Source: an uncultured Granulosicoccaceae bacterium (GTDB lineage Bacteria; Pseudomonadota; Gammaproteobacteria; CALCKW01). Taken from it: DNA of 5,047 bases. This document shows, in pieces, positions 1 through 5,047 of the stretch (positions are counted from its first letter, which is position 1; every line of letters begins with the position of its first letter). The notes beneath the pieces are model-generated. The model saw only the letters and a program-made list of their open reading frames with translations, made no database searches and was not told the DNA's origin. A program made the translations under genes and the position numbers. The stretch covers positions 1 through 5,047 of the forward strand of contig CALDHJ010000020.1 of NCBI GenBank assembly GCA_937941555.1, given 5' to 3'.

Positions 1-117
1 GGCTTGGTTCAACGCGCCGCGCGCGAGATGCTTGATCACGGAACGTTTTCATTTGCTGACGCACAGATAGCCGACGCCGAACTCTGTGCGCAGTTTTCAG
101 CAATGCGAAAGGCCTAA
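1..117 (+). CDS. 3' end of a probable isocitrate lyase/PEP mutase superfamily protein (partial)
   Basis: Frame 1 is open from the first base and ends at TAA 115-117, giving 38 C-terminal residues; the start lies to the left of the window. The end reads RAAREMLDHGTFSFADAQ and then an ADAELCAQF-like segment. This resembles the C-terminal helix pattern of the isocitrate lyase/phosphoenolpyruvate mutase superfamily (an AA-x-EL-x-x-x-GTF segment followed by a short helix with a conserved Leu and Phe). Members are cytosolic TIM-barrel enzymes that make or break C-C or C-P bonds in 2-oxo or phosphonate acids. The catalytic part is not visible, so the substrate cannot be stated. The coding nature of the frame is fairly safe; the family call rests on a short match from memory and could be wrong. 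Confidence 0.5.
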   Translation, partial: GLVQRAAREMLDHGTFSFADAQIADAELCAQFSAMRKA

Positions 118-235
118 TGTGTTGATGAGGATTAGAGACGAAGACGGATGGCAGTCGAGCGCGCGAATGTGTTTGCTGCAACCCGGCGCATGTGCAACCT
201 TGTTACGTCGCAGAGGTCGCAGTCATTGAAGCTAG
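118..235. other. Intergenic stretch left of the miniature element; nothing clear in it
   Basis: Together with the element at 236-391 and the leader at 392-456, this makes a 339-bp gap without a convincing gene. No strong stem plus T-run is seen after the stop at 117, and no clear -35/-10 pair stands out. Small ORFs here have no ribosome binding site or recognisable product. The last four bases (CTAG, 232-235) may be the target-site copy flanking the element. Confidence 0.5.
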
Positions 236-255
236 GGAACCTCCGAACAAGCCCC
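236..255 (+). repeat. Left terminal inverted repeat of the miniature element
   Basis: This 20-bp end matches the reverse complement of 372-391 at 16 positions. The core CTCCGAACAAG is identical in both ends. CTAG immediately outside is the presumed target-site copy. Confidence 0.75.
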
Positions 256-290
256 ATCAGTCAGGAAGGCCTGCCCCACGATACTGCGTT

Positions 291-351
291 GAAGCCAAAT
301 CAAAAAATGCTCATTTACTGCGTGTAAACTCCGCTTTTTTGCTCTGGCTTC
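291..351. repeat. Internal 28-bp imperfect palindrome with 5-base loop
   Basis: The left arm at 291-318 (GAAGCCA, then a CAAAAAA block, then TTTAC) pairs with the right arm at 324-351 around the loop TGCGT. By hand alignment 20 of 28 positions pair: 7 at the base, one in the following bulge region, 7 in the A/T block and 5 next to the loop. RNA from either strand through the element would form a long hairpin. The A-run in one arm and T-run in the other are part of the stem, so this is not a standard intrinsic terminator. Confidence 0.7.
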
Positions 352-371
352 GCCTTGTCTCGCACTCAGCT

Positions 372-391
372 GAGACTTGTTCGGAGCCTCC
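372..391 (-). repeat. Right terminal inverted repeat of the miniature element
   Basis: Read on the minus strand this end is GGAGGCTCCGAACAAGTCTC, the partner of 236-255. CTGG follows at 392-395 and differs by one base from the left flank CTAG. Confidence 0.75.
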
Positions 392-456
392 CTGGCTTTA
401 AGCCTCAACTGTCCGGGCCTGATGGTCTGGGTGTGCGCCACCCTGGTGATGTGTCC

Positions 457-1407
457 GTGAGTGACCTGATTCCGCTTCTGCTCTTCGCCGTGAATGTCAC
501 GGCGCCCATTCTGCTCGTGCTCGGAACCGGGGTTGCACTGCGTCGCGTCAACCGCATCGATGAAGCGTTCCTCGGTCGTGCGACCTGGATCGTCTTCAAT
601 GTCGCAATGCCATCGATGCTGTTCGTGAAAATGGTGTCTTCGCCTGCGGGCTCGGGCAGCAGTGTACGGATGTTGCTGGTGGGTGTGATCGGAACGGCGC
701 TGGTGTGTGCGTTGATGATTGCGATCGTGCGCGTGCTGGTGGCCGACGTCGGAGAGCGCGGTGTGGTCGTGCAGGGCGCGTACCGCGCCAACATGGGTGT
801 GGTCGGGCTCGGCTACTGTTACAACGCCTTCGGGGACGCGGGCATCGCGGCTGTTGTGCTCTACCTCGGCGTGGTGACGATCTTGTATAACGTCATCGCG
901 GTGGTGTTGCTCAATCACTACCTGCACGGTCGCAGCGACTGGCGTTCGGCGCTCGTTGGCGTGCTGCGCAACCCGCTGATACTCGGCATCCTGGCCGGTG
1001 GAGTCGTGCGTGTGTTGGATATCCCCGTGCCGACCACCTTGCTGCGGACTCTCGATTACCTCGGTCAGATGGTCTTGCCATTGGCGCTTCTGTGCACCGG
1101 CGCGGCGTTGAATTTTGGCGCGCTGCACGCCGCGCCGCGCAACGCTGTGCTCGGGTCGCTCGGCAAGGCTATCCTGTCGCCGATCATTGTGGTGGGTCTC
1201 GCTCTGATTGCAGGCCTCGACGGCATGGAGCTGGTGCTGGTGTTTCTCATGGTGTCAGCCCCGACCGCCAGCGCGAGCTACGTGATGGTCCGAGCGTTCG
1301 GCGGCAACGATGGGCTAGCATCGAACATCATCGTGGTCAGTACCCTGGCGTCGATCGTTTTCACCAGCCTCGGCCTCATGGCGTTCAGGCTTGCAGGGTT
1401 GGTCTGA
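457..1407 (+). CDS. AEC-family (auxin efflux carrier-like) membrane permease
   Basis: The 316-residue protein is almost wholly hydrophobic, with about ten predicted membrane segments (roughly residues 4-22, 42-60, 72-96, 112-130, 132-152, 166-186, 200-220, 234-252, 258-277, 291-311). Family marks of the AEC/bile-acid-Na symporter-like fold are visible: RANMGVVGLG near 110, RNPLILGILAG near 171, LALLCTGAAL near 209 and APTASASYVMV near 269. Bacterial members of this inner-membrane family include malonate and other organic-acid carriers; the substrate here cannot be told. GTG 457 is chosen because it gives the usual family length, places the first membrane segment at once, and has GGTGAT at 445-450 as a possible ribosome site. 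The frame is open further left to a TTG at 355, but that start lies inside the miniature element and adds a non-membrane leader. The gene ends 14 bp before the convergent oxidoreductase stop. Confidence 0.88.
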   Translation: MSDLIPLLLFAVNVTAPILLVLGTGVALRRVNRIDEAFLGRATWIVFNVAMPSMLFVKMVSSPAGSGSSVRMLLVGVIGTALVCALMIAIVRVLVADVGERGVVVQGAYRANMGVVGLGYCYNAFGDAGIAAVVLYLGVVTILYNVIAVVLLNHYLHGRSDWRSALVGVLRNPLILGILAGGVVRVLDIPVPTTLLRTLDYLGQMVLPLALLCTGAALNFGALHAAPRNAVLGSLGKAILSPIIVVGLALIAGLDGMELVLVFLMVSAPTASASYVMVRAFGGNDGLASNIIVVSTLASIVFTSLGLMAFRLAGLV

Positions 1408-1421
1408 TCCGCTGCAGTGCG

Positions 1422-2408
1422 TCAGCCGGCGTCACCGAAGGTGATCGCGACCTTGCCCTGTACCTGTCTGCCCATGACGTGTTCGAGTGCTGCGACGGTG
1501 TCAGCGAGCGGGTACGTCTGTTCCACCGAAACCTTGACCCGGCCCTCGGCATACCAGCCGATCAGTTCGGCGAAATTGGCTGCGGCGACGGCCGGTTCGT
1601 GGCGAACGAAGCTGCCCCAGAATACGCCAACGACGCTGAACTCCTTGACCAATGCGAGGTTGGTCGGAAACTGGGGGATTCGCCCACTCGCAAAACCGAT
1701 GACCAGCAATCGCCCACCGCGCGCCATGACCCGGCAACTGGTATCGAAGGCGTCGCCCCCGACAGGGTCGTAGACGACGTCGACGCCGCCGCCGCTGAGT
1801 TCTCGGGCCCGCGTTTTGAGGTCTTCGGTTGCGTAGTTGATGACGTGGTCCGCGCCATTGGCGGCGGCAAGTGCGCATTTCTCTGCGGTTGAGGCAGCGG
1901 CGATCACGGTCGCGCCCATGGCCTTGGCAACCTGCACGGCCGCAAGCCCGGTGCCGCCCGCCGCACCGAGCACCAGCACGGTTTCACCGGCGGCAAGCTT
2001 TGCCCGTTGCTTGAGCGCGTGGTGGGCGGTGCCGTGTGCACACAAGAGGTTGGCGGCCTCCTCGTCGGGCAAGGTGTCGGGCAGCGGTATCAGAGTCGCA
2101 GCGGGGACACAGATGTACTCGGCGTAGGCGCCGAAGCGCGCACTGCTGCCCATCACGCGCTGGCCGATTGCCGGTGCACTTGCGCCGTCGCCGTAGGCCA
2201 CGACGTCACCGCAGAATTCCATTCCCGGAATGAAGGGGAGCGGCGGCTTCGCCTGATAGAGGCCTTGAATGACCAGTCCGTCGGGAAAATTCACACCCGC
2301 CGCACGCACTCTGATAAGGGCCTCGCCGGGTCCGGGCGTAGGTGTCTCGGCTTCCCCGAGTCTCAGCGTGTCGAGCGGGCCGAACTGGTCACAGAAGATC
2401 GCTTGCAT
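1422..2408 (-). CDS. Zinc-free quinone oxidoreductase, MDR superfamily
   Basis: The 328-residue protein starts MQAIFCDQFG and shows the MDR layout. The N-terminal GroES-like catalytic domain (about 1-125) carries RVRAAGVNFPDGLVIQGLYQ near 34-53. The Rossmann domain carries VLVLGAAGGTGLAAVQVAK at 144-162, which fits the quinone oxidoreductase signature (G-G-x-G then Q). Further marks are ANGADHVINY near 183, VVYDPVGGDAF near 211 and GGRLLVIGFASG near 231. The catalytic Cys/His zinc ligands and the structural four-Cys loop of zinc alcohol dehydrogenases are absent, so an NADPH-dependent reductase of quinones or enones in the cytosol is likely; the substrate is unknown. The ATG at 2408 (residue 1) matches the usual family start. 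In-frame ATGs at 2438 (preceded by GGGGTAAC) and 2459 would add 10 or 17 residues that look non-conserved. It is divergent from the gene at 2530. Confidence 0.9.
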   Translation of the reverse strand: MQAIFCDQFGPLDTLRLGEAETPTPGPGEALIRVRAAGVNFPDGLVIQGLYQAKPPLPFIPGMEFCGDVVAYGDGASAPAIGQRVMGSSARFGAYAEYICVPAATLIPLPDTLPDEEAANLLCAHGTAHHALKQRAKLAAGETVLVLGAAGGTGLAAVQVAKAMGATVIAAASTAEKCALAAANGADHVINYATEDLKTRARELSGGGVDVVYDPVGGDAFDTSCRVMARGGRLLVIGFASGRIPQFPTNLALVKEFSVVGVFWGSFVRHEPAVAAANFAELIGWYAEGRVKVSVEQTYPLADTVAALEHVMGRQVQGKVAITFGDAG

Positions 2409-2529
2409 GGGGCATGAGCCGTGTTGGTGTGGAGCCATGTTACCCCAGCCATTGCGCATGGCAACGCGCGAGTTTTCGCCGGCAACGTGCGATCATGGGT
2501 TTCCCATCGGACTGAACGGCGCCGACGAC
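2409..2529. promoter_or_regulatory. Divergent intergenic region with a small palindrome
   Basis: These 121 bp separate the oxidoreductase start from the DinB-fold gene start and must hold the promoters of both. The only clear element is the perfect inverted repeat ATGGGTTTCCCAT at 2495-2507 (5-bp arms, 3-base loop), which could be an operator. No convincing -35/-10 pair was identified on either strand. Both neighbouring starts have upstream in-frame alternatives, so the true gap may be shorter. Confidence 0.35.
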
Positions 2530-3327
2530 ATGCGTGCACTGTGTGACGATTTTGCCGCCGAGTGTGCCGCACTCGGGGCTGTGCTGGACACCTTCGAGCC
2601 GTCTGCCTGGCAAGAGACGACACAGTTCGCCGGCTGGAGCATCGCGGACGTGGTGTCGCATTTGCATTTCTGGAACGACGCGGCCGTGATGGCGGTCGAG
2701 CAACCCGCTGCACTCGAAGAGCGAATGCGCTCCGTCAACGCGGATCTCGCTGCGGGTTTGACCTTGCGGGAGATCGAAATCCGGATGTCGCCCGACACCG
2801 AGCTCGATCTGTTCTCCCGCTGGCAATCCGGCTGTGAGGCAGTTGTGGCGTGTTATGCCGCGCTGTCACCGACAGATCGGGTGCAGTGGGCCGGGCCATC
2901 GATGTCAGTGCGCTCAGCCCTCTCGGCGCGCTTGATGGAAACCTGGGCGCACGGACAAGAGGTGTTCGATCACGCCGGTATCGAGCGTCCGGAGAATGAT
3001 CGAATTGCACACGTGGTGCGGTTGGGGGTGAATACCTACGCTTGGAGCTTTGCTGTGCGTGGTGCGACGCCACCGGGGCCTATGCCGTACCTGGTGTTGC
3101 GCTCGCCGAGTGGTCAACAGTGGGTGTTCGGCGACGATGATGGTGACAATCGAATCAGTGGGGACGCGGTGGCATTTGCGCAAGTGGTGGCACAAACGCG
3201 CCATGTCGACGATACGGCGTTGCATGTGACGGGTGAGACTGCCACAGCCTGGATGGCGTGTGCACAGTGCTTTGCGGGCCCGCCCGAGACGCCGCCCGCA
3301 CCGGGGACACGGTTCCGACGGTGCTGA
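2530..3327 (+). CDS. TIGR03084-type metal-binding protein, DinB/MDMPI fold
   Basis: The 265-residue protein begins MRALCDDFAAECAALGAVLD. Its N-terminal four-helix domain resembles mycothiol-dependent maleylpyruvate isomerase (MDMPI_N/DinB-like). GWSIADVVSHLHFWNDAAV lies near 35-53 and METWAHGQEV near 136-145. In the maleylpyruvate isomerase fold the metal is held by one His and a later Glu-x3-His; here H44, E137 and H141 fit that pattern. The C-terminal part (about 160-255), with HVDDTALHVTGETATAWM and QCFAGPP, is typical of the TIGR03084 family, whose biochemical role is not established to my knowledge. A thiol-linked or metal-dependent transferase/isomerase role is inference only. ATG 2530 is chosen because family members start at this helix; ATG 2458 is in frame and would add 24 residues unlike the family. 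Neither has a strong ribosome binding site. Confidence 0.82.
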   Translation: MRALCDDFAAECAALGAVLDTFEPSAWQETTQFAGWSIADVVSHLHFWNDAAVMAVEQPAALEERMRSVNADLAAGLTLREIEIRMSPDTELDLFSRWQSGCEAVVACYAALSPTDRVQWAGPSMSVRSALSARLMETWAHGQEVFDHAGIERPENDRIAHVVRLGVNTYAWSFAVRGATPPGPMPYLVLRSPSGQQWVFGDDDGDNRISGDAVAFAQVVAQTRHVDDTALHVTGETATAWMACAQCFAGPPETPPAPGTRFRRC

Positions 3328-3346
3328 GGGTGGCGGCGTGTTGTCA

Positions 3347-3372
3347 CCGTGCCTCTGGAGTCAACGGCACGG
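3347..3372. terminator. Possible bidirectional terminator hairpin between convergent genes
   Basis: CCGTGCC at 3347-3353 pairs perfectly with GGCACGG at 3366-3372 across a 12-base loop. With one bulge the stem can be extended by CAC/GTG outside it. It lies in the 52-bp gap between the stop at 3327 and the opposing stop at 3380, where a shared terminator is expected. There is no adjacent T-run on either strand, so it is not a canonical intrinsic terminator. Confidence 0.35.
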
Positions 3373-3379
3373 CGGTGGG

Positions 3380-5047
3380 TCAGGTACCGGTTTTGGGCCG
3401 ACTCTTGTTCGGGTTGGTGTTGTAGTGTCGGTACGGTGATCGCGATCGAATCCTCACGCCTTTCTGCTGACGGTGTTGGGCATGGTGTCGGTGTTGGGGG
3501 CCGACCAACTCGTGCCACGCATCTGTTGCGATGGGTTGCAGACCGATCGGTTGACCGACCAGAGAGATCAGCGGTGAGCCAAGTGTGACACCCGGGTTTT
3601 CGTTGTCTGCGCCGAGCCAGGATTCGATGTACGCCATGATGGGATCGTCGCCAAACACTGCGTTGAGATGGGCTGCGACTTGCTGTGCCTCGCAGGTGGC
3701 GGCACTCTTGCGCGCTGCGCCAAAGGACTCAGTGGCGTCCAGTCGACGGTGCAGGGCCTGCGAATCGATAAAAGACTGTGCGAGCTCTGCACTGTTCGCC
3801 TGCGGTCTGCCGCTTGCCTGCAGTTGGGTGAGTGCCGGCAGCAATACCTGCAAGGTGGCCTGCTGCATCACACGGTCGAGCAGCGGTGGCACGGCAACCG
3901 GTGCGTGATCGCGCGCAGTGAACTGCTGTGGCTCGGGCACGGTGTATTGCATCGATTCCAGCGCGTCGAAGGATTCGCGCAACACGCTGACCGGGTCGCT
4001 CAAGGCGGGCTCGGGTTCGGCCGGACTGAGTTCGCCGACGCGACCGAGCTGCTCTTGCTCGAACAGGCAGTGGTAGTAGGCTGTCAGGAGGTTCTTGTCG
4101 GCAACGATCTGTCGAATGGGACTCGTGCTTTTCAGGGTGGCAGGTCGCGCTGCCCAATCGATTTTTTCGTCGCCGAGTGTGTAGCGTCCCCAGCCCTGAG
4201 AGGTTCGCTGCCCGATGCCGGTGAATTGCCCGAGTGCTAGCAACCGCCACCAGTCAGCGGAGAGCTGGTTTGTGTCGCGCAAGGTAAGCTGCCCGCAGAG
4301 GCCGCCCATGCCACGGTCCCGTGAGCTTGGGTCGCTGTAGATGCCATCCAGCCAGAACAGGTCCGTTGCGTCATATCCGACTTCGGGGGCGGCAGCGCGG
4401 GGAGGCAGGTAGTCACAGCCGCGACGGCGCAGCAGGTCTGCAAAGCTGTCGCGGACTCGGTTGACCAACAACGCCGGCTCGAGGTCGTCGGCGGTGTGGC
4501 AGTAGCGGGATTCCCCGCGTGCATCGAGTCGGTCGCCCTTGTCTTTCAACAGTCTCACCGGCGCATGCATTTTCACCCGCAGGCGTTCGGCGTTGTGTTC
4601 TGACAATGACGTGGCGAGATTGGAGAGACCTTTCACATCGAGCACGGAGAGTTCGGCCGCGCTTTTTACGGCATTACCGGTGAAGTCGTCGTGCAAGCCG
4701 ATGAAGCGGAGGTTGTCGCGGAAACAGATGCGGCGCTCTCTGCGCAGCGCCGAGTCTGGCAGCATCTGCAAGCTCTCTATCAGCTCAGTTAGCAAGGCCT
4801 CGCCACCGGCGAGACTGACAACGGAGAAGCTGTAGTGGTCGCCTGGCGCGAATTGCGTTCTGCCAGTCTCCAGGCAGTGGATTCGCAGCAGCGTGTCGAA
4901 GTCGGGCGGTTCGCGCAGCAGGTGGCGCACGAATGCAGCGAGGCTTGCCTGGTGAAAGAATTTCGGCTGGGAGGCGCCAGTGAACTGCAGCGTGACGGTC
5001 GCTGAACGAACAGGCAACAATTGTTCGATCGGCAATGCGGGTTCGTC
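3380..5047 (-). CDS. cas6: Cas6 CRISPR-RNA endoribonuclease fused to a partial RT-like region, 5' partial
   Basis: The frame is open to the right edge, so the true N-terminus lies beyond it. Residues are counted from the TTG at 5035, giving 551 to the stop at 3380. Residues 1 to about 290 read as a Cas6 RAMP protein: KFFHQASLAAFVRHLL near 25-40 (H28 and H38 are candidate catalytic His), FRDNLRF near 105, GESRYC near 174, and the glycine-rich C-terminal signature LGQFTGIGQRTSQGWGRY at 268-285. Cas6 cuts pre-crRNA within repeats. After it, NLLTAYYHCLF (315-325) and VPPLLDRVMQQATLQVLLP (382-400) resemble the N-terminal fingers of RTs fused to Cas1. FGDDPIMAYIESWL (461-474) and GSPLISL (486-492) are weaker RT-like echoes. 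The RT fingers SYGYR-type motif, the first catalytic Asp motif and a YADD box are not found. Residues 511-551 are a basic, His/Arg/Gln-rich tail with no homology I recognise, and no Cas1 follows. The Cas6 call is firm, the RT-derived call moderate. Truncation of a Cas6-RT-Cas1 gene is the simplest reading. Confidence 0.8.
   Translation of the reverse strand, partial: DEPALPIEQLLPVRSATVTLQFTGASQPKFFHQASLAAFVRHLLREPPDFDTLLRIHCLETGRTQFAPGDHYSFSVVSLAGGEALLTELIESLQMLPDSALRRERRICFRDNLRFIGLHDDFTGNAVKSAAELSVLDVKGLSNLATSLSEHNAERLRVKMHAPVRLLKDKGDRLDARGESRYCHTADDLEPALLVNRVRDSFADLLRRRGCDYLPPRAAAPEVGYDATDLFWLDGIYSDPSSRDRGMGGLCGQLTLRDTNQLSADWWRLLALGQFTGIGQRTSQGWGRYTLGDEKIDWAARPATLKSTSPIRQIVADKNLLTAYYHCLFEQEQLGRVGELSPAEPEPALSDPVSVLRESFDALESMQYTVPEPQQFTARDHAPVAVPPLLDRVMQQATLQVLLPALTQLQASGRPQANSAELAQSFIDSQALHRRLDATESFGAARKSAATCEAQQVAAHLNAVFGDDPIMAYIESWLGADNENPGVTLGSPLISLVGQPIGLQPIATDAWHELVGPQHRHHAQHRQQKGVRIRSRSPYRHYNTNPNKSRPKTGT

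Larger units (their letters stand above)
236..391. mobile_element. 156-bp non-autonomous miniature element (MITE), IS5-like ends
   Basis: The element begins GGAACCTCCGAACAAGCCCC (236-255), and the reverse complement of its right end reads GGAGGCTCCGAACAAGTCTC (372-391); 16 of 20 positions agree. Both ends resemble the terminal repeats of IS5, which begin GGAAGGTGCGAA and end in a form like GACTTGTTCGCACCTTCC. It is flanked by CTAG on the left (232-235) and CTGG on the right (392-395), consistent with a 4-bp target duplication of the YTAR kind used by IS5 elements with one later change. The 156 bp contain no transposase, only a long internal palindrome, so any mobility would depend on a transposase elsewhere. 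It sits 65 bp upstream of the permease start and could alter that gene's transcription. The structure is read directly; the IS5 assignment is from memory of the ends. Confidence 0.75.

Noticed and set aside
232..1128. Long open frame on the minus strand opposite the permease
   Set aside because: Its His/Arg/Gln-rich translation has no family character and mirrors the permease's codon bias; its C-terminal part reads through the miniature element.
1092..1892. Plus-strand open frame crossing the permease end and the oxidoreductase
   Set aside because: It overlaps two well-supported genes in other frames, its product is Arg/Ala-rich with no motif, and it would span a convergent junction.
3404..3412. 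CTTGTTCGG, matching the core of the miniature element's right end, as a second element remnant
   Set aside because: Only nine bases match, with no partner end nearby and no flanking similarity; a match of this length is expected by chance in a window this size.
3409..3500. Recurrent GGTGTTG / CGGTGTTGGG units as a CRISPR array
   Set aside because: The units are only 7-10 bp with irregular short spacing and no repeat-spacer structure of about 30 bp, so this is simple low-complexity sequence.
3114..3560. Search for a displaced Cas1 or RT palm (YADD) remnant in the other minus-strand frames downstream of the RT-like part
   Set aside because: The alternative frames give Pro/Arg/His-rich translations without any Cas1 or YADD-like motif, so a frameshift does not recover the missing domains.
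3668..4240. Plus-strand open frame opposite the Cas6-RT region
   Set aside because: It is antisense to the strong Cas6 signature and shows no recognisable domain, so it is a shadow frame.

Overview
The window looks like chromosome of a moderately GC-rich Pseudomonadota, most likely a gammaproteobacterium. This rests on GC-rich third codon positions, the gene families present, and an IS5-type miniature element. The taxonomic reading is an inference; there is no rRNA or other marker.

Layout. Bases 1-117 are the 3' end of a plus-strand gene that fits the C-terminus of the isocitrate lyase/phosphoenolpyruvate mutase superfamily. Bases 118-456 carry no gene. They hold a 156-bp non-coding miniature transposable element (236-391) with 20-bp imperfect terminal inverted repeats and a large internal palindrome. 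Bases 457-1407 encode an AEC-family (auxin efflux carrier-like) permease. Convergent with it, 1422-2408 on the minus strand encodes a zinc-free quinone oxidoreductase of the medium-chain dehydrogenase/reductase (MDR) superfamily. A short divergent intergenic region (2409-2529) separates that gene from a plus-strand gene at 2530-3327, a DinB/MDMPI-fold protein of the TIGR03084 type with an apparent His/Glu/His metal site.

The right third (3380-5047, minus strand, 5' end outside the window) is the part worth attention. It encodes a Cas6 CRISPR-RNA endoribonuclease domain followed in frame by a stretch resembling the N-terminal (fingers) part of a CRISPR-associated reverse transcriptase, as in Cas6-RT-Cas1 fusions. 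The RT-like part lacks any recognisable catalytic Asp motif. It ends in an unrelated basic tail, and no Cas1 domain follows. Either this is the eroded or deleted end of a Cas6-RT-Cas1 gene at the edge of a CRISPR-Cas locus lying to the right, or it is a Cas6 with a non-catalytic RT-derived appendage. No CRISPR array is visible in the window.

The left-hand genes look like ordinary metabolic or transport genes with no evident functional link to the cas gene. The boundary between the two regions is the 52-bp convergent gap 3328-3379.
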